A model generated the notes under the pieces. The model was not told the DNA's origin. It ran no database searches and saw nothing but the letters and a program-made list of their open reading frames with translations. From Nitzschia sp. DOCU1 (taxonomy: Eukaryota; Bacillariophyta; Bacillariophyceae; Bacillariales; Bacillariaceae): a stretch of 64,000 nucleotides of DNA. The stretch is from NCBI GenBank assembly GCA_951394045.1, contig OX595991.1, positions 3,409,140-3,473,139 of the forward strand, given 5' to 3'. This document shows, in pieces, positions 33,362 to 45,156 of this stretch (the stretch's first letter is position 1; the number at the start of each line of letters is the position of its first letter). A program made the position numbers and the translations under genes.

Positions 33362-34566
33362 TCAATTCCCTTTTTCAGACGTTTTTTTAAGCTCTTGCTC
33401 CACATGCTCTATGGTTGGGCGTCGAGAAGCATAATGATGCCACGAAGATTCCACTACCGGTAGGGCCTTCCATTCTTTTGTCCAAGCAGCCTTGGGTGAT
33501 GTCAAAAACAGAGTCAATTGTTCGTCGACAAGTGCATAATTGCTGGTGCTGTTAGCAACGACTAGAATTTTGGGCCGCCGCTGATACGTATCATTCCAGA
33601 CCAGCCGCTGTAACTTGTCCATCGTCACCCTCCTCAAAAGCTTTTTCAAATTCAGTATTTCCCAAAATAGCAGGGCAAAAGAATAACAATCGCATTTGGC
33701 GTCATATAGTTTGTCTGTTGCGACTTCTGGTGCCACTAAATAGCAGAATTCAATCAACAGCAACGGCAAGAGTTAATTTCAAGAACGGCGTGGATTTGAT
33801 ACACAAGCATCACGCATGGCTCCTCGGCACTTACTAGATCGGGGCGAACCACACATGGCTGTCAATTTCCAAGGGCCCTCCGTTCCGTCTTGTGGAATTC
33901 CCTTGGCCAAGCCCAGATCAAAGATTCTGATGTCATCACGCTAGGTAGTAGAAAAACATTATATGAAAGGAGCGAGCGCACGAGGCAACAAGAAACAGTT
34001 AGACTCGCCCCCAAATGGTTTCTGCCAAAGCGATAGTACTCACAATATCGAATCCAATATTATCCGGCTTCAAATCGCGATGCATAATATGATGCTTATG
34101 CAAATGCGCTACTGCCGACGCCAAATCAAAGGCCGCCCATAGTCGATCCACCGTCTGTTGATGCCGTCGTTTCAAATCTTTGAGTTCTTGTGGCGAGACA
34201 TTATCATGCCGACTACTTTCCAAAATAGCCTCGGCTTCTTGTCGATCTCGTCGGTCGCTACTCCAACAAGGCTTGAAACATGATTGAAACAGGGATTGCC
34301 TTGGCACGATTCTTCCACTGAGAACATCTCTCCACTTTTGTAGTTTTGTTTCCAAAGTATAATAGAGGCGATCCAAGATGATAAAATAGTAAGGATCGAA
34401 TCGATCGCCGCTGGAAATGACCCGTAATTTGATTACGTTGGGGTGATAGGGGCAAACTGGATAGAATCCGTGTTTCCAGATTCAAATTGAGAATTCCTGG
34501 AAAGAGAGAGTCCGGGTTAATGGCATATCTTGCATCTCCGGAATAGGGTCGCCGGCTGTCGAACAC
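33362..34566 (-). pseudogene. protein kinase with two introns, copy A
   Basis: Exon 1 includes HPNVIKLRVISSGDRFDPYY and the catalytic loop HIMHRDLKPDNIGFDI. Intron 1 is 34043-33941 (103 bp, GTGAG to CTAG). Exon 2 (33940-33835) has RIFDLGLAKG, the DLG form of the DFG motif, and KLTAMCGSPR. Intron 2 is 33834-33736 (99 bp). Exon 3 starts with the APE motif (MAPEVATDKLYD), then DCYSFALLFWEIL, and ends RRPTIEHVEQELKK. HRDLKPDN and APE indicate a Ser/Thr kinase, perhaps TKL-like. Upstream, ETRILSSLP is in another frame: an extra C in a CCCC run (34449-34452) breaks the N-lobe. The Lys/Gly-loop region is not recognisable. The break is shared with copy B. Confidence 0.75.
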
Positions 34567-34930
34567 TGATTTCAGGAATCGAGGAACGGGGCTTGGACAA
34601 GCGGGGGTTCACCAAGTTGAAACGATCGAACAAAGACTCCAGATCAGTCAAACGGAATGGCTTGGTAATATCATTCGTCGCTCCTGCAGCATCGGCAGAC
34701 TTGAATTCCTCCAGAGTATGCGTAGTGACAAATACGGTGCAGTCTTGAGGATTATGGGCAACGATTTTGTTGGAAGCTTCCATCCGCGACAAAACAGGCA
34801 TCACCATATCCATGAAAATAATGTCAAACGTTTGCGTAAGACAAACATCGACAGCCTGTTGGCCATTGTCAACAATGGTGATATACGTAACATTCGCGCG
34901 ATTCAGAAATTGTCTTCCGCATAAAGAACT
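34567..34930 (-). pseudogene. receiver domain 1, copy A
   Basis: Reads VRNLKVLYAEDNF, then after a frame break NRANVTYITIVDNGQQAVDV and CLTQTFDIIFMDMVMPVL, then VTTHTLEEFK and ITKPFRLTDLESLF. These are the response-regulator landmarks: the acidic pair (ED), the phospho-accepting Asp in MDMVMP and the conserved Lys in TKPF. About 10 residues between EDN and NRAN are lost compared with receiver 2, along with the frame. In copy A a 239-bp deletion ends just downstream (34554), cutting it from the kinase frame. Confidence 0.7.
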
Positions 34931-35099
34931 TTCAAATTACGCACCACTGCGACTGCCTTGGTCTGCTGGTGCTGCGAAACAGTGGACTTTGCATCCTTTG
35001 GCTATGTACTGGATTCGTTCTGAGGTTCCAGGAAACTCTTCTTTCCCTCGCCTGCTGTACCTGACTCGTCGCGTGCTACCGTATTGGATTCGACCGCCT

Positions 35100-35690
35100 T
35101 GCCCGGAGCCGCATCCACAGCGCTTCGACGATTTCTCGTACTCAAACCATCCAAGACGGCCTCAATGGCACTGGTTCGAAAAGGGTTTGGAGAAGAAACC
35201 TTTGGCGCCGACAGCTTCCGCTTGGGTCTTGTATTCGTCCAGAGCATGCGCTGAAACCAAAAGCACGAAAGCCGTGGGATCTCTCTCTACGATTGTCTTG
35301 ATTGCTTCCATACCGACCATAATCGAGACCTGCATATCCATGATTATGCAGGCGAAGGTCGACGTTGCGCAAATATCGACTGCCTTCTGGCCATTGTCCA
35401 CAATCGTAATGCCGTCAATGCCCGCCCACCCCAACACTCTGGACAATACCTTTTGATTCACCAAATTGTCCCCGGCATACAAAACTTTGAGATCGCCCTT
35501 TGGAGGTGCCAGCTTCATTTTCGATGCTTGTATTCCAGGTGGCCTGAGCTTTTCCTTTGGAGGGGTCGGAATGGGACTTTTCGAACGGGTGCCGCCTGGA
35601 ACAAGTTGCCGTCTTGTTAAAAAGATCATCAAGATCGTCAAAACTCAATCCTCCGTCCAACAAGGATGTCAAGTCGATGGAGGGATTCAC
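35100..35690 (-). pseudogene. receiver domain 2, copy A
   Basis: The frame 35641-35162 reads LKVLYAGDNLVNQKVLSRVL, GITIVDNGQKAVDICATSTF, then IIMDMQVSIMVGMEAIKTIV, LLVSAHALDEYK and GFFSKPF. It is a complete receiver fold, but the acidic pair has decayed (AGDN where AEDN is expected) and the MP after the phospho-Asp is VS. It lies directly upstream of receiver 1 on the same strand. A preceding segment (DLTSLLDGGLSFDDLDDLF) is in another frame. A 30-bp direct repeat (ggtcggaatgggacttttcg plus aacgggtg, at 35564 and 35694) may have caused the frame change. Confidence 0.75.
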
Positions 35691-36603
35691 TGGGTCGGAA
35701 TGGGACTTTTCGAACGGGTGTCGCCTTGATCCGAGGCGGACCGAGCTAACGGCGGTACAACGACGCTACCATCCGCCTTTTTCAAGGGCGCAAACAACCC
35801 GTCCCTGGTTTTGGACTGATATCCGCTGGTCTTGGTGCAGCAGGTTTGTCTTCCAGTATGTTCGTGCCGGAGAGCGAGGCAAAGAGACCTCTTGTCGAAG
35901 GGGGCTCGCGAGGACGAGTAGCCTGGGTTCGCGTACTTGTCGGCAACTCATCGCTGTCGTCTTGGACCGTACACTTTTTGTCTACCAATGAATCTCTATG
36001 AACCAATAGGGCGGCGAACAATCCATCAGGGGCGGCTCCTGCTTTGCCTGGAGCGCCCGATCCTTCTTCCTTTGCAACCGCGAGGGATGAAAATAATCCA
36101 CCTCGAGCCGACGTCACTTGCGCAGATGGCAAAACATAGTTTTGGTCTTGGTCGTGGTCTTGGCCTCGTTTTTTCCCGATTGGGCCTGTAGCCTGACCGC
36201 CCAATGGTCGCGTCCAATTTAGAAGTCGCTTCAAAGTCATACAGACTTTCGTGCACCAAAAATCAAAGTGCGATTTTCCGTCCGGCCAGTTCCGGCTGCA
36301 GACGAGCTCGTACGCCTCATCCATGGAGGAGCATCGAGAGGCGTCCAATCCGAAGATTCTCACAACCTCGCCATTGAACGGAGCAGGTTCAGCCCGATTC
36401 GGATAGTCCGAGAACGAATATTCGAAAATGCTTGCAGGCTGAAGCTTCCTCTTTACATCAAACACGTTGACGGGTATACCGATAAAAGGCAAGTCAACTG
36501 TGAACTCAGTAACCTTCCGTGGCTCAGAATCAAGTCCAACCGTGCCTCCTATTCGATGCACGCTTAAGCCCACCCCGGTACTGATGAATAAACCGATGCT
36601 CAT
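35691..36603 (-). pseudogene. GLFxxL-repeat protein, copy A
   Basis: Starts at ATG 36603 (MSIGLFISTGVGLSVHRIGG). The first 150 or so residues look globular (VTEFTVDLPFIGIPVNVFDV; FGLDASRCSSMDEAYELVCS). Then a low-complexity tail carries a motif repeated about every 30 residues: GGLFSSL, DGLFAAL, RGLFASL and, after a 1-base frame change near 35800, DGLFAPL. The last is followed by KKADGSVVVPPLARSAS, which leads toward the receiver segment, so this may be the N-terminus of the same large protein. The function is not recognised. Its 5' end overlaps the TspO-like frame by 74 bp. Confidence 0.5.
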
Positions 36604-37225
36604 CTTTCCCCGCCACCTTGCCGCTCGTTGCCGCACAAAGAGCCGCTCCGGCTAGACTGAGCGTTTGTTGGAGTTGCGCACCATACACGCCCACTGTCTT
36701 TGGATCTTCCTTACGAGTTTCCTCGATGCGTTGCCCTAATCCCGAAGCCACTGCCGACAAGGCCCAGGCAATGACGCTTCCATAGATGGGTGCACGGCGC
36801 AAGACGGTCGTGGTGACGCCCAAGATTGTTGCCGCTACAACGGACACATGACCCATCCAAGCGACTGATTTCGCGGAAACGTCATCATCCAAGGCATACA
36901 TGCCATTCAAATTGACCAAGGACGCGGCTGTCGTCCATCCAAAATGAAGTGTCAAGGGCAAGAAATTCATCCAATAGTCCTTGTTAGAAATGGTATCAGA
37001 CGCCGAAGTAAATGCGTCATGGCAAAGTGAAAGCGAAATTGCAATTCCTGTCAAGTTGAGAGCCGACATGTACTTGAAATAGCCTTGATTGTACTTTGGT
37101 CGAAAGGATGCGGTCCAGAGGGATTGAAAGCATTGTGCCATGACATAGGGTCCCGTCACTTTGCGAATGATTGGAGCCAATCCATCTTGTTCGGACAATC
37201 GAAGTTGCGATCCCACCATGAGCAA
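36530..37225 (-). pseudogene. TspO/MBR-like membrane protein, copy A
   Basis: A 231-codon frame with at least four hydrophobic segments: ALNLTGIAISLSLCHDAF, NFLPLTLHFGWTTAASLVNL, WMGHVSVVAATILGVTTTVL and APIYGSVIAWALSAVASGL. The FGW-x-x-A-x-x-x-N signature in the second is typical of the tryptophan-rich sensory protein/TspO family and its algal relatives. These five-helix proteins bind tetrapyrroles or lipids in outer or organelle membranes. The first helix, usually with an IWGPI-type motif, is missing from this frame; the sequence upstream continues in another frame (37487-37017). The copy is therefore probably 5'-truncated or frameshifted. Confidence 0.5.
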
Positions 37226-37733
37226 TTGTCCCAGTGGAAAGGGAGGTATCGTTCGTTTCCCTCTTCAGATTGTGGGCGACGCAGGTCCCGATGAGCTGTC
37301 CTTGGACGCCAACTTCGAATGGAAGAGATGTATTGTTGACAACGCTGGCATGGCTAGTAAGGTGCGAAACCTGGCGATAATCAGTCGTGGGCGCCTGCAA
37401 CAGTTCGGTGATGCTAGCCAATGCGGTCGTCAAGAGATTGGGCGACGAATCAACTTCTGCTAAACTCGTTCGGCCCCTACCTTTCACCGTCCCGGCGTCT
37501 TTTCGTCCTTCTTGCCTGTCCTAGTCGATTATTCGACGATTCCATGTCGACGGCAGTGATACGATCGCCGCGGTTTGCTGCTGGCAAGGCAATGGATTTG
37601 TCTAAATAGGTTCTAGGACGTTCACGCCGAAACTTGGGCGCAGACAGCGATGAACGATCGATTTCACCCTTTTGGTTCTTCGCAGACGGCGAGGCACCGT
37701 GTCGTAAGTCTTTCTTCTGTTTCTTGAGACAAA

Positions 37734-38294
37734 CTAGGGTACGTCGAACTCGTCTTCAATATATCGGGGCCTGCCAGGTTTCTTCTTGAGAAAAATGAGG
37801 GATGCGTCCAACGCGTCGTCTACCATCTCAATCTTCCACCTCAATCTTTCGAAGCCGGCCACGTTTTCTGTGGCTGCTCTCCAAATGCAACTGCTTGGTT
37901 TGGGGAATGGCATCCAGAAACGAATCACTCTTTCGCTTGCGGCGGCCAATATCATGAATTTAATCCGCTTGCTCTGAGAATGTTCCGCCGTATTTTCACT
38001 GCTTTGATGATGATTGCCATCTCCAGCGTTTGCTGACATATCCTTGGTTTCATCAGCTTGGATAAACTCCAGCAGCTGGTCAGGCTCCAAGTCCTCTTTT
38101 ATCGCTATCCCTCGACGGTATAGTATGGGCTCTCCTCGGTCGGCAATCAGATGACTTGTAAAAGGTGGTTCCAAGCTTAAGGAAGTAGCATCGTCGTTTT
38201 GTTGGGCGGGATTCGACAAAGGCTTAATGGGATCAGAAGAATGAACTCGCGAACTACCTCGATTTCTGTCCGCTCGCAAGGGAGGGGCAAGCAA
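37734..38294 (-). pseudogene. AT-hook module 1, copy B
   Basis: The same module as at 19600-20141, but here one frame runs for 186 codons from a Ser/Pro-rich segment through IAIKEDLEPDQLLEFIQADE to KKKPGRPRYIEDEFD. B and C share a 12-bp addition (cttccacctcaa) near 37832 that A lacks. The stop seen in A and C after GRPR is changed here (atatcgg for ctatcga), so the frame reads on for nine more codons. Confidence 0.5.
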
Positions 38295-38388
38295 AGCTCA
38301 GCATCTGTAAATGGCGGCAAATTCGAACTCGTAGCAACTTGCCGTCGGAGACGGCGACCACCTTCCAAAACCAAGCAGTTGAGAGGAG

Positions 38389-38991
38389 CTACTTCGAGCG
38401 GGGCGTTGCAATAGTGTCTGGGTCAAGAGTCGGCGCAGAAGGTTGTAGTCCTAGAAGAAACTTTTCGTGCTTGCAGCTTCCAGAGCAAATCCAAAAGGTT
38501 GTAGTCATATAAAGATCAGAAATGTTGGAGAACACCTCATAGACATCCTGGGCAATGGGTGGGAGCAGTTTCAGTAATGGCATAAGTTTCGAAAGTCACC
38601 CGACGATATCGCCAATGAAGCAGGCGGGAATGAGAGGAGATACCACTGGAGACGCGCCGAGGTGGGACTCGAATTGGGTTGATACGCTGCTATCAATTGC
38701 GGGAAGTTGATCGACGAGTTTTCATCCAGAGCAATCTTTTTGCCACGGCAAATGAAGAAGCGGTTGAACCAGCTTCGGATTACCTTCTTCGTAGAGCGGT
38801 TCTCCATGGCGACCAATTCGGTCACGATCTTGGTGCCGCGCTGAGTCGTCTTGCAGCCTTTTGTCCGACGTTTGAAATACCTTTTTCTTGTCTGAAAACT
38901 TCAGATAATCTTCCAAACACTCTTGCAGGACCTTGACGCAAGTATTCCAGATCGAGGCTCGCCGCACCTCAACCTCGCTGTAGATAACCAT
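38389..38991 (-). pseudogene. syndetin (VPS50)-like gene, copy B, 313-bp deletion
   Basis: Same gene as at 20236-21151. The junction at about 38828 (gtcacgat joined to cttggtgcc) removes the 3' half of exon 1, the intron and the first bases of exon 2. It corresponds to A positions 20676-20988. A two-base AT match at both ends suggests microhomology joining. The copy cannot make the protein. Confidence 0.6.
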
Positions 38992-39135
38992 TATATATTA
39001 CCGCAGCGTAGGACTCGGACCCCAAGGAATCTGTGGCGTGCTCATTGTGCCATGTGAATAAAGAAACGAACATTCGTCAGCTGCCAACAGAGCTTGTGGT
39101 AAATCGCCGGTAAGAGATTCCTCGATGACTCAAAA

Positions 39136-40339
39136 TCAAAGCATAGTCTCCAACTTTCGTATCCAAACGCGCCTCTTTGGCAGATCCATGTAGGTTTTCG
39201 TGCTTAGAGCCAACATCACCTTGTCATACTTGGAATCGTCTTGGTTCATAGCTGAGTCGGTCGGATTCAGCAACACCACACCAAAGGACTTTTGAGCTTG
39301 CATCATGAGTGCTGTGTGGATGCTCGTACAAAACGCCTTGGAGATTTCGTTGTTGTCTTGTCGTTCTACCAGCAAGAGGGCTTGCACCAAAAGTTGGTAT
39401 TCTTTGGAATCAAGCCCGCCCCCAATCATGCTGGCAGGGCAACATCGCATCGTTGTGGTCTCGATCCAAGAGGGTAGACGACCAATCAAGATTTTGGATC
39501 GAAAATCTTTAACTCTATTCCGAAGTTCGGAAAGACACTCCGGTCGAGAGGTGGCGGGTATTACAAGACACCCCCGGAGTTCATCGACTACATCCATTTT
39601 GCTCGCCTCGTCGCCATCTTCATCTTGCTCATCCTGGTCCCCATTAGCATTCGACTCGACATTTTCGTCGTCGTCATCCCCATCACCTTCTTTGTCTTTA
39701 CCCGGAGAGTCTTCGTTGGATGCAGCATCGTCTTCGTCCTCTTCGTCGTCTCCATCGCGTTTGCGTTTGGCAGACTTTTCCTTTCCGGTTTGACGACGAG
39801 CTTTGACGGATGGATTGGACAGGGCAGAACCATGAGATGCCGTTTCCAATTCTTCTACTCGACAAATACGGCAAAGACTACGACTTGGGTCAATGACTTT
39901 CTTTGGCTTGCGTTTGGAATCGCCGTCCTCATTCGTCCCCTTCAAAGTCATCACCATCCGGATGGCAGGAAGGAAAATGAATCCATCCGTCACGCGATTC
40001 ACACTTCTGCAAATCAAGTCTCTTTTCGTTACATTCAAAATAAACGCTCTCGATCTTGGCAGGATGTTTGGTCTCTTCTTCGGTTTCTTCTGTTGCGTCC
40101 ACTTGATCTGTGCCTGCCCTTTTTGTTGACGATTTTTTCTTGCACGACGCTGGATTGGTAGCAGTTGTGTACAACCGCCGCTTAAGGAGTTCTTGCCTTT
40201 GATGAAAACCATCCTGGACAATACCAGGGATCGTCATTTTTTCAAGCGAGTCTCGACTTGATCCCTTGGGGACAAAATCGCAATGATGGACATGTGGACA
40301 CCCATCACAACAGACAAACCACCACAAACTTCTTGGCAA
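39136..40339 (-). pseudogene. Cys-rich acidic protein, copy B
   Basis: Nearly identical to copy A over 361 codons, with a change of NEDYPG to NEDSPG shared with copy C. It has the same two-frame layout and the same uncertainty about splicing versus damage. Confidence 0.4.
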
Positions 40340-42771
40340 TAAAATGTATCCCCATCATGACCCAATCAATCAACGGCAAAGAGGAAGGAACGAGGGCTGG
40401 ATCTGGGGTGTCTTCCTTTGTTACACTTTTGGATCGATGACGAGAAGGAATACTTGCAAGCGAGGGAGTCGATGGGGGCAAGGGTTCCAACAATTTGCCG
40501 CCCAATTAAATTGTGACTTGCATCGTCGATGGTTTTGGTCTTCACTCTTGCCGCTCTAGGCGTCTCCTCATTCCACCGTAGTCGCTAGAGTAGCCTTTTT
40601 AGCGGCAATGCTACTAGAAGTCGACCTTGGAGATGCTCGGGGAGATCGGAGAGCACGTTCCGAAGCGAAAGGCGCTGGAGTGGGGACTGGTGATGAGGCA
40701 CGTTCCTTGCCGCTGCTTCGGCGGTGGGTGAAATGGCAATGACATAAGGATCTGACTCCACTCGACCAGGAGTGGACCTATATAAGTTGACAATCCTCTC
40801 CCTCGTCGCTAGCTTGGCAATACGTTTCAAATCCATCCTATCCTCGTCGGGATTAGATCTTGTGTGACTGCAGCCCCGCATAGAGAGCCGTTGTCCGCAC
40901 CGTACGGGGCCGCAGATTCTACCAATCCGTGTCAGCAAAAAAGGCAGCGGGCAAGGCATTTGCTCTTTCATTTACAGGTGCTCGGCATCTCGAATGAAAA
41001 ATGTCAAAAGGTTGAAAAGAGGGATTCATTCTTGGAGCTGGTCGGTACCGGTGTTTTGCTCGACATACTGGATGACATCTTGGAATTGCTCGGCGCCGAG
41101 GACTTGCGCGAGGCATACTGGATGGTTCCGACATAGTTGCTCAAGGACCGTTTCCCTTTTCTGGAATCAACACGAACAGGAGCCTTTCAGTCTGTCTTGT
41201 CTTGTCTGCATCCATATATAAATCCAAGCCGGATCTGTCGTCGTCTTTTCCTTCCAGGTACCCACTAGTTCATAGTAGAGCATTGTCGCTGCTATGGCCT
41301 CTGCCGCCTTTTGCCTGCACGACAAAAAATGTCCGAGCCACGGGGAGATGATAGTAGTTCCACCATTTTAAAAGTCAAAGTACTCCAAGATGCAAAGATT
41401 TCATCCACTCCATAAAATAAATAAACATAAATGAACGACAAGATCGAGCGACGCTAACGGATCTGGGAGATTCTGCATGCTAATCTCGAAGCAGCCGGAA
41501 TTGGCGGGAGAGATAGAAGACGAGTCCTTTCCCCAAACCGCCATTTGATGGTCATTTCATTTCATGATCCAAAGAGAACTGTCATTTCTCATTCTCATTG
41601 ATCATTGACACATTGAACTGTTTCGAAGATCCAAAGTGTTCTGACGTGCGTGCGATCGTCGAATGACTGAAGGTGGTAGAAAGCTTGATAGGTTCCTACA
41701 CCACCTACTAGCATATGAATCTATATTAGTGACGTAGTGAGATGGAAACGCGCGGATCCAACGCGCGCTACACAAAGATTCCTTCGACACGATGAGCCTT
41801 TTGCTATTGCACAACTTTTGTTGACTTCTCTCTCGATGAGGCAGCAGCAACAACAACATGGCTGTCAATAGTACCAATGTAGGCGGGGCAAGGTGGCGTC
41901 AAGTCGGTATTTGGATTTCGAAGAGTCAAAAGGTCATGATTGCGTACTGACTGCACATGTGCAAGTCGATTTGATCAAAGGGAAAGATCCAGCTCGAGAG
42001 ATCAAGCCGCGAAACCATGGCGTCGTTACGATTTGTTGCTTTGGACTATACTCTCTATTGTTGATCAAACGCTCCAAGAACTGGAATCGGAACAAGACTT
42101 TCAGGCGACGAGACGGCAGTTTCAGACAGTAAGTTGGGCTCGAGAGAATGACTAAAGAAGAACGGACCAAACGGCGACGTGCAAAAGAAGAATTTGAGAA
42201 TTCTTTCCCAACGTTTGCAATCTCGTTCGGATAGCAAGGGAAATCCGGCTTGATTTGCAACTTATGGATCGATGCATCTCGATGGGCTGCAGGCTAGGCT
42301 TCGAGCTAGCCGTTGAGCTTCTTGGCATCTCGCTGATCAACGAGCTGCAGTCAAAAGAATTGTCGATCAGATTCTTCGATTCTTCCTTGAGTGGAAGATT
42401 CAGCGCGCCAATTTAAGCTTCTATCTCTGGGCTGGGTAACAGCCACAAGGGCCGCGACCAAGAATGAACTTGACGCCTTGATCGTCGGGGATGGGCTCAA
42501 CTTCAGATTCGTTGTAACGTGGGACACTATCCAATAAGGAGCCAGCAAGGACGAGTAATTCTTCGTTTCGTCGTGAGGATAGCGTCCCCAAAAGCTCAGA
42601 GGCCTCGGCACAGGTTTATAAGGTCTCGGCGGGTGTAGCAAAGCGTTATATTTATGACGACGATGCGAGCGAATTGAATGATCCTCGAGGAGGTAGCAGA
42701 ATCTGCTCCGCAGAAGCTTCTCATGTACAACGCGGCTGTAGGCAAGTGCAGAAACTTCGCAGATCGAGGCT

Positions 42772-45156
42772 ATGCAAGCAGAAGTTGATGTTTACTCTCG
42801 ACTGGTTTTCCAGCCTTCCAAGTGCGGGGCGCTAGATATGTTACGAACTGGCCGCTGGAAGGACGACGAGGTCGCTCTTACTGACTATTTAGTCGGCGCT
42901 TTTGATAAAGGAAACCTCCCTTTGCCAAACGGCACGAAACTGAATCAGTTCCTCGGCGATTTTTTGTAGTGCGAACCCAGTCGCCTAACAAAGAAGATGA
43001 AGAATGCCAAATTGAGCATGAGATCGTATGAACGAAATTCTAGTCCTCGTCCCTCCCCTCAACGCCCCCATAACGATACAAAGTTGCTTTCTACGTTGGA
43101 AGAAACCTTCCTGGCCAGCCTGCCCTCTAGGGGTGAACGACTTGAACTTCGTTTCAACTTCACGAAGCAATGGAGGACTCATATCTCGAATTTGTTCTTG
43201 CAAGGGGGAAATGCCTCCCTGCTCCAAGCGGACGACTGGATCAGTAGTCTAGAGGAAAATGAGCGAAGAGCCAGAGCCGCAGAAGGTAACCTCAAACACC
43301 TTCAGCGTCGTTGTCAAGTGGGCGCACTGTCCAATAAGAAGCCAAGGACGACTATGTCTACGTTTCGTGGTGACGATAGCACCCCCAAAAGCTCAGAGAC
43401 ATCTGCACAGGATTATAAGGCCTCTACGGCGGGTGTAGCAAGAAATCGAGATATCTTTGACGACGATTCAAGCGAATGCTCGGATGAGTTGAATGATATT
43501 TCTTTAGAGGGTCTTATGGATCCAGACACAGCAGAACCTGATCCGCAGAGCTTCCCATGTCCAACGCTGTACTGTTCAAACACGAGTGCAGCAGTTTAGC
43601 TACTGATTCGAGTGACGATGACGATGCCATTACGGATGGGCACAGCGGGTGCGACTTTTCTCGTCAATACACTGCGACAAGGCCATCCAGTTTTCTCGAA
43701 GTTATCGCATTGTATTTGCAACAGAACAAGATGCCCTTCCACTACGCCGACTGCTGGGCACCTGTGGAACAACCAAATACCTTGAGTTCCGGCGAAGGCC
43801 TTGTTGACAATGAGAACGGGACAGAAATTCGGCTAATTCATGCCGGTTCAACGACAAGGACCGACACACCTCGGGAAATACTCATGTCCATGGAGGCTTT
43901 TGGGGAGTTTAATGGCAATGTAACTTTTGAGTCGGGCAGAGGTCTTCCGGGCCGAACCTACGAGTCCGGAAAGCCACAATGGGAGTACGACCTTGGTTGT
44001 GCCAAATCGTGGTCCAACCCGCAAGTGGAGGGAGCGATCGCCAACGGTATCAAGTCTGCGGCAGCTATACCGATAGATTGTGCGGGTGTGGGACGAATGG
44101 TCGTTGCACTTTACAGCCCCAATAACATCCAAAAGGACGTTTCGTTGCTTTACCGCATGAAGAGTTACCTTTCGTGATTTGCTCCAAGGCCAGCATGGAA
44201 TCTTGTTATTGACATCAATGCGCCAACACAAACAGACGAAGAATCATCATAAGAATCATCGTCACCTTTCGATGACAAAATATCCAAGGCGCTAGGAGAA
44301 AAGGACCCCGTGGGGCCTCTAGGCTCAGGAACGGCTCAAATGGAATCCCATGACGCCTCTTGTGGAGTCCCAAGTAGCAGACGCCACGACAAAGAGACTA
44401 TCTGAGAACTTGCTGGACCTCCTAAAGGCTGATGAAACATCGTCATCAAACGTCGTTGATGATGAAGGTAGTACACAGGCGGAGATCATAGAGCTGTTGG
44501 AAAGACAGTTGAATGAGACCAGGCGAGCGTTATCGTCGACGAGTGCAACATTCGTTTTTCATGACGATGACGAAGAAACGAGGCGAATTCGGGCGCTGCA
44601 ATACTTCCTGGGAATGCCAGTTTCACTGCGTTCCAAACCGGACAAGGACACCTTCGAAACTCTGGAAAGCAGTTATCGGGCATACTGTTGTAGCAAACGT
44701 CATGCTGGTGCCGATCTGGTTCGACTCCTCGTCACGGAATACATGTGTCTCGATTCTTCAACAGCGTCAATGATGGCATTGACAATGATGGCGCCTCCTC
44801 CCCCTGTTTGTAGTTTACCCCCAAGCTCCTCTTTGTCCCAAGCCCCTATCATTGTTTTACCGTCGTCGGACAGCAGGCGGCGGCAAAGTGGTAGCAGTGC
44901 TACCGGCCTGGCAAAGCCTCCGCCTATGGCTCACTCTTGCGACTTGTTCTTGATGGCGGGACCACGAGGATCATCAGTCAGCAACATTGGATACGATTCT
45001 CTCCTCGAACTCTGCAACGGTCGGGCGGCCGTTCCCAGACCTACGCTACTACTAGCTAATGGAACGATTCGCGGCCAACATCAACAAGTGGTAGGACGGT
45101 GTCGCCACAACAAATATCAGGGAATGAGACAATACATAGTTGCTACTACTAGCTAA
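42772..45156 (+). pseudogene. GAF-domain protein gene, copy B
   Basis: Same lesions as copy A: the in-frame TAG at 42967-42969, the 1-bp loss near 43549, the TGA at 44175-44177 and the TAA inside the 12-bp addition near 44250. Differences from A are a few single bases. Sharing all lesions shows that A and B descend from one already broken copy here. Confidence 0.65.

Larger units (their letters stand above)
19336..37474. repeat. subtelomeric tandem unit, copy A (complete)
   Basis: This is the first of three direct copies of one large segment. It starts at ccctacgtttcaccgtcccg. The matching points in copies B and C are 37475 and 55977, giving unit lengths of 18139 and 18502 bp. Copy A differs from B by several indels: it lacks 251 bp (B 47450-47700), 239 bp (B 52809-53047) and one half of a 191-bp duplication, and it keeps 313 bp and 28 bp lost in B. 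Elsewhere the copies differ by scattered single bases only. Confidence 0.95.
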
